From the NCBI GenBank assembly GCA_013151365.1, contig JAADIK010000025.1, positions 1 through 5,514 on the forward strand: 5,514 nt of DNA, given 5' to 3'. The position numbers and the translations under genes were made by a program. The stretch is from Deltaproteobacteria bacterium (GTDB lineage Bacteria > Desulfobacterota > Desulfobulbia > Desulfobulbales > Desulfobulbaceae). The notes under the pieces were generated by a model. It ran no database searches. It worked only from the letters and a program-made list of their open reading frames with translations, and was not told the DNA's origin. The number at the start of each line of letters is the position of its first letter. Position 1 is the first letter of the stretch. Of this stretch, positions 1-4,814 are shown in pieces.

Positions 1-83
1 CTAATGCCGCCGGCGACCAGGCCAGTATCGCGGAGCTCTTGAGGAATGAGCGGCGGGAGAGCAAGCTGGAATCAGAGTTGTAA
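1..83 (+). CDS. C-terminal end of an unidentified upstream protein (partial)
   Basis: An open frame runs in from the left edge (first complete codon at base 3) and stops at TAA 81-83. It gives 26 residues ending in ELLRNERRESKLESEL. Composition is charged and helix-forming, with GC-ending codons (GCC, GGC, GAC, CAG, ATC, GCG, CTC), as in the high-GC genes to the right and unlike the AT-rich spacer that starts right after the stop. That abrupt change at base 83 is the main reason to believe it is real. No domain can be recognised from so short a tail, so no function is proposed. No intrinsic terminator follows: the T-run at 85-91 has no stem before it. Confidence 0.5.
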   Translation, partial: NAAGDQASIAELLRNERRESKLESEL

Positions 84-236
84 ATTTTTTTGCGCATTGT
101 CGGCAGTTACAATTCTTAGGGTTTGCGCAGGAATTAATTTTCAACCAGCGCATTCAGTCCGGCCCGGACCCGTTATCGGGTGGACCGCAGGGCGGCGCGG
201 TGAAGACCGGAGAATGCGTTTATTCGGCAGTAACGC
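84..236. other. Intergenic spacer with small palindromes and direct repeats
   Basis: I see no credible gene in this spacer. It holds a 13-bp palindrome GTCCGG-C-CCGGAC (157-169) overlapping a small hairpin ACCCG-TTAT-CGGGT (168-181), neither followed by a T-run. TTTGCGCA occurs twice (89-96 and 122-129). A loose direct repeat of about 22 bp is centred on CGGCAGT (89-110 and 213-234). The role is unknown; the GC-rich palindromes could be an operator or a repeat remnant. Confidence 0.35.
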
Positions 237-283
237 AATAAATTTACATATTGCATGAAACATCATCTCGAGCCGTCACGGAT
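237..283 (+). repeat. Left copy of a ~48-bp inverted repeat flanking the acyltransferase gene
   Basis: This 47-bp segment matches the reverse complement of 1810-1857 at 38 of 48 aligned columns, with one single-base gap. The inner 13 bp, AGCCGTCACGGAT (271-283), are identical in both copies. Eight of the nine substitutions are transitions, as expected of diverged copies. The inner end overlaps the last two codons (Asn-Pro) and the stop of the acyltransferase gene. The outer AT-rich part can fold as GCAATA (235-240) with TATTGC (249-254), and the other copy has a comparable hairpin in the same place. The copies could be terminal inverted repeats of an old element or two inverted members of a dispersed repeat family. 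Confidence 0.6.
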
Positions 284-1715
284 TCTGGTCAGGTTCATTG
301 CCCATGTACATATATCCGGGAAAAATGCTATTGACCTCGGGTAGGTCCGAGCTATATGTCAACAAAAAACTTCGGCTGGTATGATATTTTTTGGTGACAG
401 TCATCTTGTCGCTGCCCCAGCCACCCCCCAGTTCATAGGTGTGGAAGCCATTGTCAATTGCATCTAAAATATTTTCCATCATTAAAAGAATGCCTGCTCT
501 TAATTTGCCATAGTTCGGATCACGACCGGTTATATATGCTTCACGACGGGGGAAAATATCAATGCAGGAACCTGCTGCAATTCGCTTGCCATTATAGTTT
601 GCAAAAAACAATGTGAAAAGTCCGGAAGCTGATAATGTCTTGCACAATTCTGTGTGAAATTTAATTGAATAGCTGCTTTTTACTGAAGCGGAGCCTTTGT
701 CCCAGCGTAATAGATGCAGCGAAATGTAATCATTAATATCCTTGTCAGAGATTTCTTTTGAAGATATTTTTTCAAAATATCCACACTGTCTTTCGAATTT
801 CCTTTTATATCTACGAAAATCCTGGCGGTCTTTTTTGCTTAGAGACATAAAAAATGTCCCAGCGTCTGAAGGTAATGCAATATAAGGATAAATAATTGGT
901 CTATGTGATAGTAACTTTTTGATTTCACATTTTTCATGAAATAAGTTTTGCTCATCATCGATTCTGTTTAATATATTTATTATTTCGCTTTCAAGAGACT
1001 TCCTTGTTGACAGGAAAAACAGACTCAACGTTTTACTTTCAAGTTTTTTGATAAAATTAGCAAGATCCGATAAATTTGATGAATTTCCATGGCTTTTTGC
1101 TAAAAGTCTTTTGCAATAAAAAACAAGCGGTTTTATGGTCCATGGCCATACTCCGCCTCGGTGGGCAGTTATTTTTTCCTGGCCGATTACCCCCTGCTGT
1201 GTTGATCGTGAAACTATCTTTTGAATAAATTGAAGATTTAAAGAGTTGTCAGGAATACAGGAAAGAACTAGAAAATCATAATGATCTTTTAGCATTTCCA
1301 GCAACTTGTCAAACATTGACACCAGTATGTCTTCACGCGCAGAGGGCAGAACCAGAAAATCCTGATATGGCATTAACTGATGATCACCTGCAAAAGAAAG
1401 AGCACGTAGGTTATTGGTAGCCCTTGCGACTTTCACGGAAAACTCTCCGAGTGGCGTGGCGCCAACGATTTTGCCGTTGTCTTCCGCAATAATGAGGAAA
1501 AAAGTTCCAAGAGAACTTTGTACTCCCAGGAAATTCTCCCCGCGCTTCTCGGAGAATAGGGTGTTGTCAAGATTATTAAAATGGTCCCACCAGAGAAAGG
1601 GGAAATACATATAATTGAATGGTAAAACAGCGCCTGACTCTACGGCCAGCTCAACGCAGGCCGGCATTACTCTTTCTATTTCGTCTCTATCTTTTAGAAT
1701 ACGTGATTTGATCAT
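276..1715 (-). CDS. CelD/BcsL-like GNAT acyltransferase (Acetyltransf_6, FemAB-related)
   Basis: This is a 479-residue protein, probably cytoplasmic, with no signal peptide or obvious membrane span. The N-terminal half has family traits: a WWDHF segment (42-46), a beta strand plus turn TFFLIIAEDNGKIVGATPLG (71-90), and D119/F120 followed by LVLPSARE. The C-terminal half has the Acetyltransf_6 core: basic DRQDFRRYKRKFE (296-308), LHLLRWDK (333-340), a FANYNGKRIAAGS strand pair (371-383), YITGRDPNYG (394-403) and ELGGGWGSDK (428-437). Such proteins transfer acyl groups, often in polysaccharide or envelope pathways; the substrate here is unknown. About 100 residues separate the two halves, more than usual, with an extra AT-rich stretch near 183-258. 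The stop at 276-278 lies in the left inverted repeat. No good Shine-Dalgarno precedes Met1, but an in-frame stop at 1731-1733 rules out a much longer protein. Low GC suggests transfer. Confidence 0.8.
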   Translation of the reverse strand: MIKSRILKDRDEIERVMPACVELAVESGAVLPFNYMYFPFLWWDHFNNLDNTLFSEKRGENFLGVQSSLGTFFLIIAEDNGKIVGATPLGEFSVKVARATNNLRALSFAGDHQLMPYQDFLVLPSAREDILVSMFDKLLEMLKDHYDFLVLSCIPDNSLNLQFIQKIVSRSTQQGVIGQEKITAHRGGVWPWTIKPLVFYCKRLLAKSHGNSSNLSDLANFIKKLESKTLSLFFLSTRKSLESEIINILNRIDDEQNLFHEKCEIKKLLSHRPIIYPYIALPSDAGTFFMSLSKKDRQDFRRYKRKFERQCGYFEKISSKEISDKDINDYISLHLLRWDKGSASVKSSYSIKFHTELCKTLSASGLFTLFFANYNGKRIAAGSCIDIFPRREAYITGRDPNYGKLRAGILLMMENILDAIDNGFHTYELGGGWGSDKMTVTKKYHTSRSFLLTYSSDLPEVNSIFPGYMYMGNEPDQNP

Positions 1716-1809
1716 TGTCAGAGGTAATATCTATTGTTGGTGGGTGCGAGGAGGCCAAAATCGGCGAATATGAGGTGCTGGTGAATCGGTACCAATATTT
1801 TCTCCCTCG

Positions 1810-1857
1810 ATCCGTGACGGCTTGCGGTGATATTCTATGTAATGTGTGGAATTTATT
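1810..1857 (-). repeat. Right copy of the ~48-bp inverted repeat flanking the acyltransferase gene
   Basis: Read on the minus strand, this segment aligns with 237-283 at 38 of 48 columns. ATCCGTGACGGCT (1810-1822) is the exact complement of 271-283, and AATTTATT (1850-1857) matches AATAAATT at the outer end of the left copy. It lies 94 bp upstream of the acyltransferase start codon, so the two copies bracket the whole gene at a total span of 1621 bp. Its outer part overlaps a strong AT-rich hairpin (1828-1870). No target-site duplication is recognisable outside either copy. Confidence 0.6.
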
Positions 1858-1870
1858 ATATAGAATATCA
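1828..1870. repeat. AT-rich inverted repeat (16-bp stem, one wobble)
   Basis: TGATATTCTAT (1828-1838) is perfectly complementary to ATAGAATATCA (1860-1870). After one G/T position (1839/1859) pairing resumes with TAAT (1840-1843) against ATTA (1855-1858), leaving an 11-nt loop. It could be an operator or cruciform, or the structured end of the flanking repeat. No T-run follows, so an intrinsic terminator is unlikely. It contains the best -10 match for the acyltransferase gene, so a protein binding here could control that gene. Confidence 0.6.
1855..1860 (-). promoter_or_regulatory. Possible -10 element for the acyltransferase gene
   Basis: On the minus strand the hexamer is a perfect TATAAT, inside the AT-rich inverted repeat. 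Initiation about 7 bp downstream would give a leader of roughly 130 nt before the acyltransferase start at 1715. No recognisable -35 lies 16-18 bp upstream (AAAAAT at the 17-bp position), so this is only suggestive; TATAAT can arise by chance in such AT-rich DNA. Confidence 0.3.
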
Positions 1871-1925
1871 TAGGTCGATTTTTATCGGCTTGGCAATCAA
1901 TTTTTGATTTAGTTGTTAAAACAAC
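1871..1925. repeat. Three small adjacent inverted repeats
   Basis: Three hairpins follow each other almost without spacing. The first is CGAT (1876-1879) with ATCG (1884-1887), loop TTTT, extendable outward to 1871/1892 if G-U pairs are allowed. The second is AATCAA (1895-1900) with TTGATT (1904-1909), loop TTT. The third is GTTGTT (1912-1917) with AACAAC (1920-1925), loop AA. Together they join the AT-rich hairpin on the left to the 22-bp palindrome on the right. Each is short, so only the packing is notable. Confidence 0.45.
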
Positions 1926-1984
1926 CGGGGACAGACCACGGTTTTCCCCTGTTGCTGGCTGCGGAAAACCGTGGTCTGTCCCCG
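1926..1984. repeat. Perfect 22-bp inverted repeat, REP/RAYT-like
   Basis: The left arm (1926-1947) begins CGGGGACAGACC and ends GGTTTTCC. The right arm (1963-1984) is its exact reverse complement. The 15-nt loop is 1948-1962. Outside, A1923-A1924 also pair with T1986-T1987 across one mismatch, giving an AATCGGGG-like end. No T-run follows on either strand, so it is not a typical terminator. From memory, GGGGACAGACC-type palindromes recur between genes in deltaproteobacteria and resemble the repeats mobilised by REP-associated tyrosine transposases. No such transposase gene lies in this window. Confidence 0.75.
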
Positions 1985-2138
1985 ATTATCCCCCCCCTTC
2001 CTAATCGTTTTTTAACGCAAACGTAAACTCCCTCTCATAAACTCCATTTACATATCACTGAGGATGAACAAGGTAAGTGAGTCGCGCGTGAATCATCTTG
2101 CTCGTGCTCGGCAAATGTACCGCTTTGAAGAAGCAGGA

Positions 2139-2159
2139 CCCGGCAAAAAAGGAGCCGGG
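2139..2159 (+). promoter_or_regulatory. Leader hairpin with a GGA-containing loop upstream of the porin
   Basis: CCCGGC (2139-2144) pairs with GCCGGG (2154-2159) around the nine-base loop AAAAAAGGA. The decamer AAAAAAGGAG at 2145-2154 occurs again at 2191-2200, where it carries the porin ribosome binding site. A GGA in a hairpin loop plus a second GGA in the Shine-Dalgarno is the usual layout of a CsrA/RsmA target, so post-transcriptional control is a reasonable but unproven inference. A structural role unrelated to CsrA is equally possible. Confidence 0.35.
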
Positions 2160-2194
2160 ATTTTCTGCAAATTAATAATGGAGTTAAGGAAAAA

Positions 2195-2200
2195 AAGGAG
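2195..2200 (+). promoter_or_regulatory. Ribosome binding site of the porin gene
   Basis: AAGGAG lies 8 nt before the ATG at 2209, near-ideal sequence and spacing. It fixes the porin start and argues against the alternative ATGs at 2064 and 2178, which are in another frame. It sits in a purine-rich run and overlaps a GGA motif that a CsrA-type regulator could cover. Confidence 0.8.
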
Positions 2201-2208
2201 AAAGCGTT

Positions 2209-3471
2209 ATGAAAAAGATTATTTCCACAGTGGCGGCCCTGGGGCTATGCTGTGCAATGCCGGCCATTGCCGCCGCAGGGAATGCTCCGCTGCTGCAGGT
2301 CCTGCAGAACAAGGGCGTGTTGACACCGTCCGAGGTCGCCGGGATCGAGGCGCAGGGACAGAAAAAGTCTGCCGCCCTCAAGGGGCTTACGATCGAGTTG
2401 CAGAGCTTTATTGACTATTCGGCCGGAGAAAAGGCCGAGCCCGGCAATACCTCAAGCAGTTACAACGATTTCGCCGTGACTCGCGGCTACCTGACCATTA
2501 AAAAGAAAATCAACCCCTGGTTGAGCGGCCGGATTACCACGGACATTCATCGCGACTCCACCGCCGATGCCAGCACCAAAGGGGATTACACCGTACGGCT
2601 GAAGTATCTCTATGCCGAATTGAAACCCAATGACCTGGGAATGTTAACCTCCATGAAGATGGAAATCGGCCAGGGACACAACCCCTGGCTTGATTTTGAA
2701 GAGCATATCAATCCCTACCGGGCGCAGGGTCCCATGGCCGTTGAGCGGGCTCATATCTTCAATTCCGCCGATGTCGGCATCAGCCTGCGGGGCAACATCG
2801 GCGGCAAGCTCGCCGATGCCAAGGCCCTGACCGGCAACAGCCATTACAACGGCCTCTACGGTAGTTGGCATGTCGGCGTATATAACGGCAGCGGCTATCA
2901 TAGCAACGAGGTGAACGGCAACAAGGCGATAGAAGGCCGGCTGACGATACGGCCCCTGCCTGCAACGCTGCCCGGCCTGCAGTTCAGCTATCTCGGCATG
3001 ACCGGCGACGGCAACAAGGACTACTCCCCCGAGAGCAATCCGGACTTTTCCATCAACCTGGGGATGATGAGTTATGAGAATCCCCTGTTTATTTTTACGG
3101 CGCAGTATTTTCAAACTACCGGCAATGCCGGTGGATCATGGACGACCGGCGTCAATCATAAAGCGCTTGATACCGAGGGATATTCATTCTTCGGCCGGGT
3201 TCGCTTGCCGTTTGTAAGCGAGAAGCTCTCGGTCTTCGGTCGTTATGATCATTTCGATCAGGATTCGGACAATGTCATTGCCGATAATACCGCCTACGAC
3301 CTCTATATCGGCGGCCTGTCCTATGACGTTGCCAAGGGCAACCAGATACTGGTCGATTACGAGAACACGAATTTTGACGTCAACGCCGGCCAGAAGGGCA
3401 AGGTGCCGTCATTGGGCAACGACCTGGGCGACGAGCATAAAATTCAGGTTGTCTACCAGCTGGCATTCTGA
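2209..3471 (+). CDS. Outer-membrane beta-barrel porin (OprO/OprP-like)
   Basis: This is a 420-residue precursor of a probable outer-membrane channel. The signal peptide is clear: MKK, a hydrophobic core around 5-21, and a likely signal peptidase I site near AIAAA/GN (about residue 23). Then comes a short helical segment LLQVLQNKGVLTPSEVAGIE (28-47), seen at the N-terminus of many deltaproteobacterial porins. The rest is alternating aromatic/polar beta-strand sequence (for example LQSFIDYSAG, YLYAEL, FSYLGMTGDG, FIFTAQYFQTTG, YSFFGRVRLP, LSVFGRYDHFD, YDLYIGGLSYDV, ILVDYENTNFD), ending in IQVVYQLAF. A C-terminal Phe is the usual signal for BAM-dependent barrel assembly. It resembles phosphate-selective (OprO/OprP) and related porins; the substrate cannot be read from sequence. 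It is monocistronic, with its own leader upstream and a terminator 25 bp after the stop. Confidence 0.85.
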   Translation: MKKIISTVAALGLCCAMPAIAAAGNAPLLQVLQNKGVLTPSEVAGIEAQGQKKSAALKGLTIELQSFIDYSAGEKAEPGNTSSSYNDFAVTRGYLTIKKKINPWLSGRITTDIHRDSTADASTKGDYTVRLKYLYAELKPNDLGMLTSMKMEIGQGHNPWLDFEEHINPYRAQGPMAVERAHIFNSADVGISLRGNIGGKLADAKALTGNSHYNGLYGSWHVGVYNGSGYHSNEVNGNKAIEGRLTIRPLPATLPGLQFSYLGMTGDGNKDYSPESNPDFSINLGMMSYENPLFIFTAQYFQTTGNAGGSWTTGVNHKALDTEGYSFFGRVRLPFVSEKLSVFGRYDHFDQDSDNVIADNTAYDLYIGGLSYDVAKGNQILVDYENTNFDVNAGQKGKVPSLGNDLGDEHKIQVVYQLAF

Positions 3472-3496
3472 TTCCGTAGTATGTAGTGTGTAGAAC

Positions 3497-3541
3497 AAAA
3501 AAAAGCCTCTCCGGCCAAGCGGGCCGGAGAGGCTTTTTTTT
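3497..3541. terminator. Strong bidirectional intrinsic terminator
   Basis: GCCTCTCCGGCC (3505-3516) pairs perfectly with GGCCGGAGAGGC (3522-3533) around the loop AAGCG. The stem is flanked by A8 (3497-3504) and T8 (3534-3541), so it gives a GC-rich hairpin plus U-run on both strands. It lies between the stops of the plus-strand porin (3471) and the minus-strand fabZ-like gene (3569) and can end both convergent transcripts. Confidence 0.92.
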
Positions 3542-3550
3542 ATTTTTTAA

Positions 3551-3569
3551 AAGGGCGTTAACGGCCCTT
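3551..3569 (-). terminator. Possible accessory terminator of the fabZ-like operon
   Basis: AAGGGC (3551-3556) pairs with GCCCTT (3564-3569) around GTTAACG. On the minus strand the stem is followed by a short T-run and then A/T-rich sequence. It overlaps the first base of the stop triplet and lies just before the stronger bidirectional terminator in that direction of transcription. It is short and may only be a backup or a chance palindrome. Confidence 0.35.
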
Positions 3570-4051
3570 CAATCCTCTGCCTGCGCTTTGCCGCCGGCCG
3601 CCTTCAGTGCGCAGGAAAATTCGACCTGGACGGCGACCAGGCCATGCACCAGGACCGAGCCTTTTAGTATCCAGGCCGGACCGAGCCTTTCTTTGAGCCG
3701 GACGTGCAGTTCAATGGTATCGCCGGGCCGTACTTCGCGTTTGAATTTTGCCCCGAGGATCCGGGCCAATACGGGCATGCCCCCGGTCCGCCGCTCCGGG
3801 GGGGGCGTTGCCCCGTCCTGCAGGTGGCCGATCAGGAGCGCCCCGGCCTGAAACACCGATTCGCAGAGCAGGACGCCGGGCATGAGGGGATAATCGGGAT
3901 AGTGGCCCTGGAAAATATCCAGGTCCGGGGAAATTGTTTTCTCCGCCCGGATCGAATCGGCAGTCAGCTCCAGGACCCGGTCCAGCCAGAGAAAGGGCGA
4001 CCGGTGCGGGATCCGGTCGGTAATAAAGGTCTCGGCCCGGAAATCTTCCAT
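3569..4051 (-). CDS. FabZ-type (3R)-hydroxyacyl-ACP dehydratase
   Basis: This is a 160-residue hot-dog protein, slightly longer than the usual FabZ of about 150. It would remove water from 3-hydroxyacyl-ACP to give trans-2-enoyl-ACP in the cytoplasm. Family features: IPHRSPFLWLDRVLEL (14-29), then the active-site segment FQGHYPDYPLMPGVLLCES (47-65), with catalytic His50 on the loop and Glu64 on the central helix; later AKFKREVRPGDTIELHVRL (101-119). Both catalytic residues are present, so it should be active. A proline/arginine-rich loop, TPPPERRTGG (82-91), and a polar tail GGKAQAED look like family-specific additions. Its ATG shares one base with the upstream fabG-like stop (TAATG) and has no strong Shine-Dalgarno, which points to translational coupling. 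Because of its partners it may serve a specialised acyl pathway rather than primary fatty-acid synthesis, so I withhold the symbol fabZ. Confidence 0.88.
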   Translation of the reverse strand: MEDFRAETFITDRIPHRSPFLWLDRVLELTADSIRAEKTISPDLDIFQGHYPDYPLMPGVLLCESVFQAGALLIGHLQDGATPPPERRTGGMPVLARILGAKFKREVRPGDTIELHVRLKERLGPAWILKGSVLVHGLVAVQVEFSCALKAAGGKAQAED

Positions 4052-4803
4052 TACAGACCGCCGGTCACTTCGAGTACCGAGCCGTTTATGTAGGCCGCCT
4101 TCGGTCCTGCCAGGAAAAGCACGGCGTCAGCCACCTCTTCCGGCGTGCCAAAGCGCCGGACTGGCACCATTTTTTTGTACTCCCGGACCTGGGCCTCGGG
4201 GAGGCCGTCGAGGAGGTCCGTGGCAATAAAGCCCGGCGATACGCAGTTGGCCGTGATTTTCCGCTTGGCCACTTCCTTGGCGAGCGACTTCATCATGCCG
4301 ATCTGCCCCGCCTTGGAGGCCGCGTAGTTGGCCTGCCCGGCAAAGCCCATGTGGGCCATGGGCGAGGTGATAAAGATGATGCGGCCGTATTTCCGTTTCA
4401 TCATCAGCTGCACGGCAAACTTCGACATGTTGAACCCGCCGCCGAGGTTGACATCGATCACCTGTTGCCATTCCTCCGCCTTCATCATGGCCAGGACCCC
4501 GTCCCGGCGGATACCGGCATTGTTGACCAGGATGTCGATGGTGTCAAATTCATTTTCTATCCGCTCGTACAGGGTCCGTACGGCCTCGTAATCGCTGACG
4601 TCGCACCGGTGGAGCCGGAGGCGTTCCGGGGTGGCGGGGCAGTCATCCTTTAAGCGGCCGGCGGCCGTCTCGTTGCTGCCATACAAGCCGATCACCGTTG
4701 CTCCACGCTCCAGCAGGGCCAGGGCGATGGCCCGGCCGATCCCCCGGGTCGCTCCGGTCACAATGGCTTTTTGTCCAGTAAAATCAGTCATAAAATATCT
4801 CAT
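4051..4803 (-). CDS. FabG-type 3-oxoacyl-ACP reductase (short-chain dehydrogenase)
   Basis: This is a 250-residue classical SDR expected to reduce 3-oxoacyl-ACP to (3R)-hydroxyacyl-ACP with NADPH. The cofactor loop is TGATRGIG (16-23), followed by CDVSD (67-71) and NNAG (94-97). The catalytic tetrad is complete: Asn119, Ser147, Tyr160 and Lys164, within GQANYAASKAG, which closely matches FabG. A C-terminal VSPGFIATDL (188-197) and a final NGSVLEVTGG follow; the protein stops right after GGL, a few residues earlier than E. coli FabG. The second methionine (residue 5, codon 4789-4791) aligns better with the usual FabG start, giving 246 residues; neither start has a good Shine-Dalgarno. The gene begins 11 bp after the oxidoreductase stop and overlaps the dehydratase start by one base, so the three form one operon. 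Its product should be the substrate of the next enzyme. Confidence 0.88.
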   Translation of the reverse strand: MRYFMTDFTGQKAIVTGATRGIGRAIALALLERGATVIGLYGSNETAAGRLKDDCPATPERLRLHRCDVSDYEAVRTLYERIENEFDTIDILVNNAGIRRDGVLAMMKAEEWQQVIDVNLGGGFNMSKFAVQLMMKRKYGRIIFITSPMAHMGFAGQANYAASKAGQIGMMKSLAKEVAKRKITANCVSPGFIATDLLDGLPEAQVREYKKMVPVRRFGTPEEVADAVLFLAGPKAAYINGSVLEVTGGL

Positions 4804-4814
4804 GAAGCCGGGCG

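Larger units (their letters stand above)
1716..2208. other. Divergent intergenic region of 493 bp, hairpin-rich
   Basis: This spacer separates the minus-strand acyltransferase from the plus-strand porin and should hold both promoters. In order it contains a mixed-composition stretch (1716-1809), the right flanking inverted repeat (1810-1857), five consecutive inverted repeats (1828-1984), a C8 tract (1990-1997), an octamer TAAACTCC repeated with a 14-bp period (2024-2031 and 2038-2045), and a purine-rich porin leader with a GGA-loop hairpin (2139-2159). I find no convincing protein-coding gene, tRNA or CRISPR array. A weak plus-strand promoter could lie around TTAACG (2012-2017) and CATAAA (2036-2041), but the match is too poor to call. 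Confidence 0.6.

Noticed and set aside
46..258. 70-codon plus-strand reading frame after the truncated gene
   Set aside because: It overlaps the tail of the upstream gene in another frame, has no ribosome binding site, crosses the spacer with its repeats, runs into the left inverted repeat, and its product has no recognisable fold or family.
237..1857. Integron gene cassette with attC sites
   Set aside because: attC sites flank cassettes as direct repeats with GTTRRRY core boxes. Here the flanking repeats are inverted and no such boxes are found.
1721..1873. Plus-strand frame containing EEAKIGEYEVLVNRYQYF, possibly a gene remnant
   Set aside because: The short stretch looks protein-like, but it lacks a start and ribosome site, runs into the structured repeat and ends at the TAG at 1871. 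Nothing supports it beyond chance openness.
1891..1910. Sigma-54 type promoter (TTGGCAATC...TTTTTGATT)
   Set aside because: The GG half is present but the TGC/GC at the -12 position is missing at the correct spacing, and the segment is already explained as the AATCAA/TTGATT hairpin.
2024..2060. Pho box upstream of the OprO/OprP-like porin, suggested by the repeated TAAACTCC
   Set aside because: The repeat period is 14 bp rather than the 11 bp of PhoB sites, and CTGTCAT-like heptamers are absent, so phosphate control is not supported.
2064..2414. 116-codon plus-strand frame overlapping the porin start
   Set aside because: The frame enters the porin gene out of phase, its codons become Arg/Gly-rich shadow sequence, and the good Shine-Dalgarno at 2195-2200 serves the porin ATG instead.
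2644..3114. 156-codon minus-strand frame inside the porin
   Set aside because: It is antisense to a porin with signal peptide and C-terminal Phe. The Ala/Val/Gly-rich translation is typical of an antisense shadow in GC-rich DNA.
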